A stretch of 64,000 nt of DNA from Acetatifactor muris (GTDB lineage: Bacteria > Bacillota > Clostridia > Lachnospirales > Lachnospiraceae), in NCBI RefSeq assembly GCF_024623325.1, contig NZ_JANJZD010000020.1, forward strand, positions 1 through 64,000, written 5' to 3'. How positions within the stretch are numbered: position 1 is the first letter of the stretch; each line of letters starts with the position of its first letter. The notes beneath the pieces are model-generated. The model did not search any database, was not told the DNA's origin, and was given only the letters and a program-made list of their open reading frames with translations. A program made the position numbers and the translations under genes. Below, piece after piece: positions 61,087 through 64,000 of the stretch.

Positions 61087-61163
61087 AGAGGACATGGTCC
61101 CGGGGTGAAACTGTCCTCCGGGAATCGGAGAAAATTATGGTCTGATGGGAGGAGACATTTATC

Positions 61164-62822
61164 ATGTCCAAAAAGGAAACACAGAATACCGGGGACAAGC
61201 CGGAAAAGATAGTTACAAAATATGACCTGAAAGTGCAGCGGAGAAAAGAAGAAAAGGAAAAGGCGCGCAGGGATGAGAGAGTCGGCAGAATCATTGGTAT
61301 TGCGCTGCTGGCAGTGCTGGTATGCTTTGTGGCGTCCTTTCCCATTCGAAATTATCTCACCATAAACGGCAGCTATATCAAGGTAAGCGGAGAGAACGTA
61401 TCAAAGGTTGAATTTGACTATCATTATCAGGTGGCCAGCAGCGATTATATCAACCAGTACGGAGCGTATCTGTCTTATTTTGGACTGGACTTAAGCCGCG
61501 ATGTCAGGACACAGATGTATTCTGACACCCTTACATGGGGGGACTTTTTTGATGAGCTGGCTGTGGACAACATCGCTCGTGAGAAGGCATTGCTGAATGC
61601 GGCGAAAGAAGAAGGATTCGCCCATGATGTTACCGCAGAGTACGACGAGTACAGAGAGCAGCTGAAGGAAGCAGCTTCCGAGGCGGACACCACAGTGAAG
61701 GAATATGTGAAGCAGCTTTACGGCCCCTATGCCACGGAAGGCAGAGTGAAATCTTACATTCAGACGGGCATGTATCTCAATGCATATACAGAACTGCTTG
61801 GAGAGCGCATGACGCCTGCCATGGAGGAAATCCAGGAGCACTATGATAACAATAAGGCAGACTATGATTCAGTGGATTACTATCTGGCGTCGGTAGATGC
61901 GGAGCTGCCCACAGAGCCTACAGAGCTGGCCGATCCGGTGGAAGAGACGGAAGGAACAGAGGGCGAAAGTGAAGGGGAAGAGGGCACAGAAGAGGCTTAT
62001 CAGCCTTCTGAAGCGGAAATTGAAGCTGCCATGAAGCTGGCAAAGGCGGAAGCCGACAAACTGGAGAAGACAATTCAGGCCGACGGAGAGCTGAACACCA
62101 ACAGAAAACGTTCTGCTGTTACCAGTGTCCTGAAAGACTGGCTGTTCGATGAGGAAAGGAAAGCCGGAGATACCACAGTGGTGGAAGACAGCACACTCCG
62201 CCGGTATTATGTGGTGCAGTTCGAAAAACGCTATCTGGATGAGACACCTTCTTCGGATATCCGTGTGGTGGTGACCGCCGGAGACAATGCGCAGGCGATT
62301 CTGGATGAATGGAAGAACGGCGATGCCACGGAAGAGAGCTTTACAGCACTCTGTGAAAAGTATAATGACCCTTCCGTATTCAGTGCAGAAGGTGGTCTGC
62401 TGGAAGGTGTGATGCCTTCCGGTGTACCGGAAGAGCTGGGAGACTGGATCAGTGAAGGCGGACGTACCGCAGGTGACACTGCTGTCATATCCCCTGCGAC
62501 GGAAGACAATACTTATGTGGTATATTATGCAGGGAACAATGATCCGGAGTGGGTTCTGAGTATCCGGAATACCCTGTTAAGCCAGAAATTATCGGAATAT
62601 ATGGAGACCACAGTGGGTGAAATCAATGTGGAGGACCCGAAGGAAAATCTGCGTTATCTGAAGGTGCGGGCTGAAGCGGAAGCTGCTGCGGAAAGCGAAG
62701 CACAAAATGACGGGTCGGAGGAAGGAGAATCCGGTGCGTCATCGGCAGAGAGCAGTGAGGATGGTTCTGAAGAATCCGGAGAAGGCTCGGAAGCCGGAAC
62801 GGAGAGCTCCGGGGAATCGTGA
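61164..62822 (+). CDS. Membrane-anchored peptidyl-prolyl isomerase-like protein
   Basis: A 552-residue protein. It has a short basic N-terminus, one span at about residues 43-64, then an external SurA/PrsA-like helical region (KVEFDYHYQVASSDYINQYG, YAVTVKEYVKQLYGPYA type). An acidic Glu/Gly linker (residues 255-280) and a second alpha-beta part (TEESFTALCEKYNDPSVFSA, GGLLEGVMPSGVPEELGDW) resemble a parvulin domain. The tail is Ser/Glu-rich. It is likely a foldase for exported proteins. GGGAGGAGAC precedes the ATG. Confidence 0.75.
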   Translation: MSKKETQNTGDKPEKIVTKYDLKVQRRKEEKEKARRDERVGRIIGIALLAVLVCFVASFPIRNYLTINGSYIKVSGENVSKVEFDYHYQVASSDYINQYGAYLSYFGLDLSRDVRTQMYSDTLTWGDFFDELAVDNIAREKALLNAAKEEGFAHDVTAEYDEYREQLKEAASEADTTVKEYVKQLYGPYATEGRVKSYIQTGMYLNAYTELLGERMTPAMEEIQEHYDNNKADYDSVDYYLASVDAELPTEPTELADPVEETEGTEGESEGEEGTEEAYQPSEAEIEAAMKLAKAEADKLEKTIQADGELNTNRKRSAVTSVLKDWLFDEERKAGDTTVVEDSTLRRYYVVQFEKRYLDETPSSDIRVVVTAGDNAQAILDEWKNGDATEESFTALCEKYNDPSVFSAEGGLLEGVMPSGVPEELGDWISEGGRTAGDTAVISPATEDNTYVVYYAGNNDPEWVLSIRNTLLSQKLSEYMETTVGEINVEDPKENLRYLKVRAEAEAAAESEAQNDGSEEGESGASSAESSEDGSEESGEGSEAGTESSGES

Positions 62823-62868
62823 GAGTGCGGTCGGTATTCTGACAGGCATCAGAGCGGAGGGAGTAAGA

Positions 62869-62892
62869 GGCGGTGTTTTCACACCGCCTTTT
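62869..62892 (+). terminator. Terminator after the foldase-like gene
   Basis: GGCGGTG pairs with CACCGCC around TTTTCA, then TTTT. Confidence 0.9.
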
Positions 62893-62970
62893 CAAATCAC
62901 TATACAACAGAATCTTCACGGGGCATGAATTCTGATGCTGAGACGGACAGGACAGAAAGGTCTGACGGAC

Positions 62971-63783
62971 ATGGAGAGAAAAGCGCTGGTGCTGGATATT
63001 GACGGCACCCTGACAAATTCAAATAAAGAAATCAGTCCTGCCACAGGAGCCGGCATCCGGAAGGTTCTGGAGAGCGGACATCTGGTGGTGCTGGCTTCCG
63101 GACGGCCGGCGTACGGAATGCGCCGTTATGCCGGGGAACTGGAGCTGAAAAAGTATGGGGGCTATCTGCTGTCTCATAACGGAGCACGCATTGTAGCCTG
63201 CGGCACCGGGGAAGTGGTTTATCAGAAGGCAGTGCCCGGGGATTTGCTGCCGGTGCTGTATGAATTTGCACAGAAGCACGACTGCGGCCTGGCCACCCAT
63301 TCGGAAGATACGGTGATTTCAGCCTTTGCACCGGACCGGTATGTAACGCTGGAAGCACATATCAACGATATGCCCATAATGCAGCCGGAAGATTTCGTAG
63401 GGTATGTGAATTTTCCTGTCTATAAATGCTTTATGACTGCGGAGGCAGAAAGGGCTGCAATGCTGGAGAAGAAGCTGCAGGAGCGGTGCGGGACACGGGC
63501 GGCGGCAGGTCGATCCGAGCCGTTTTTTATTGAGATTGTGCCTGCCAGTGTGGATAAGGGAGATTCCCTGGGAAAACTGATGGAAATGCTGGGGATAAAG
63601 CGGGAAAATGTCATCTGCTGCGGAGATGGATTTAACGATTTGTCCATGATACGGTATGCCGGTCTGGGAGTTGCCATGGGAAATGCCCAGCCTGTCCTGA
63701 AGGAAGCAGCAGACTATGTGACCGCAGGGAATGACGAAGACGGTGTGGCAGAGGTAATCAGGAAATTTATATTGAAAGAGTGA
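62971..63783 (+). CDS. Cof-type HAD-IIB phosphatase
   Basis: A 270-residue protein; ATG 62971 (AGAAAGG 10 bases upstream) is preferred over 62935. Motif I is LDIDGTLTNSNKEI, motif II LASGRP, and motifs III and IV are KGDSLGKLMEML and CCGDGFNDLSMIRYAGLGVA. The C2-type cap lies between. It hydrolyses sugar phosphates or similar small substrates in the cytosol. It ends 10 bases before the cca gene. Confidence 0.9.
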   Translation: MERKALVLDIDGTLTNSNKEISPATGAGIRKVLESGHLVVLASGRPAYGMRRYAGELELKKYGGYLLSHNGARIVACGTGEVVYQKAVPGDLLPVLYEFAQKHDCGLATHSEDTVISAFAPDRYVTLEAHINDMPIMQPEDFVGYVNFPVYKCFMTAEAERAAMLEKKLQERCGTRAAAGRSEPFFIEIVPASVDKGDSLGKLMEMLGIKRENVICCGDGFNDLSMIRYAGLGVAMGNAQPVLKEAADYVTAGNDEDGVAEVIRKFILKE

Positions 63784-63793
63784 CGGGAAGCAG

Positions 63794-64000
63794 ATGATGT
63801 GTGATATCAGGATAACAATACCGGAAAAAGGGCAGGCTATCATAAACACAATCAGAAACGCGGGCTTTGAAGCGTATATAGTGGGCGGATGCGTGCGGGA
63901 TTCCCTTCTGGGCAGGAAGCCGGAGGACTGGGATATTACCACTTCTGCCAGACCGGAACAGGTGAAGGCGCTCTTCCCGCGCACTGTTGACACCGGGCTG
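63794..64000 (+). CDS. cca: CCA-adding tRNA nucleotidyltransferase, 5' part
   Basis: The window holds only the first 69 residues. IVGGCVRDSLLGRKPEDWDI with ITTSARPEQVKALFP is the poly(A) polymerase/CCA head domain: GGxVRD for the nucleotide and DWDIT (DxD) for metal. Either ATG of ATGATG may be the start. The gene continues past the right edge. Confidence 0.9.
   Translation, partial: MMCDIRITIPEKGQAIINTIRNAGFEAYIVGGCVRDSLLGRKPEDWDITTSARPEQVKALFPRTVDTGL

Noticed and set aside
1..64000. CRISPR arrays
   Set aside because: The only repeated short units (3052-3094, 28001-28040, 13971-14006) are too few and lack regular spacers.
1..64000. tRNA or rRNA genes as integration targets
   Set aside because: No cloverleaf-like or rRNA sequence was seen at the element ends; the junctions lie in uvrB coding sequence.

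Overview
The window reads as a chromosomal segment of a Clostridia-type Firmicute, most likely a Lachnospiraceae member. The evidence is the gene order mbl-flgF-flgG-rod-binding protein, the cdaA-cdaR-glmM block, an HPr carrying both His15 and Ser46, strong AGGAGG ribosome sites, and mobile genes typical of gut Clostridia. There are no rRNA genes and I recognise no tRNA genes.

The left 39 kb is a tandem pair of mobile elements inserted at one point inside uvrB. Element 1 enters from the left. It shows the end of a leftward conjugation operon (89-2816), then rightward xis, intA and intB (3553-6214), then its own copy of the first 95 codons of uvrB (6484-6767). Element 2 (about 6768-39249, 32.5 kb) interrupts that copy. 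It ends with homologous xis, intA and intB (36007-38729) and another element-borne uvrB 5' end, which is fused in frame to the chromosomal remainder and so gives an intact uvrB (38966-40975). The shared 20-base core GTGGAATATTTTGTGTCCTA (6748-6767 and 39230-39249) codes for the invariant start of the UvrB beta-hairpin. Both elements carry, just upstream of their uvrB start, a LexA-type box (GAAC-N4-GTTC), a sigma-A promoter and inverted ATTCGTCG/CGACGAAT repeats. Insertion therefore swaps the promoter and 5' end of uvrB without losing the gene or, apparently, its SOS control. Element 1's integrases look dead (60-base deletion in intA, frameshift in intB); element 2's look intact.

Element 2 is a mosaic. 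Its left end holds a proteasome-beta-like N-terminal-nucleophile hydrolase and an Rpn-type PD-(D/E)XK protein. A G+C-richer plasmid-like core (9-29.6 kb) carries a ParB-like protein, a ParM/ParR pair, regulators, many small element proteins, a DUF932 protein, a YqaJ-type exonuclease, a Rad52-like annealing protein, an SSB-like protein and a serine resolvase. An A+T-rich insert within that core (13.2-16.4 kb) has an XRE repressor with a clear operator and small cargo proteins. An A+T-rich right part (29.9-38.7 kb) holds a putative rolling-circle-type Rep, an unknown 443-aa protein and an SF3 helicase with a 183-base internal tandem repeat. I see no relaxase, conjugation, capsid or terminase gene in element 2, so it looks like an integrated, plasmid-like or mobilisable island rather than an ICE or prophage.

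The right 25 kb (38.95-64 kb) is ordinary core genome: uvrB, uvrA, mbl with flagellar rod genes, recD2, comF with a YvyF-like gene, a membrane gene pair, cdaA-cdaR-glmM (c-di-AMP and cell wall), an HPr gene, two leftward envelope genes, an M3 oligopeptidase, a membrane-anchored foldase-like protein, a Cof-type phosphatase and the start of a CCA-adding enzyme gene.
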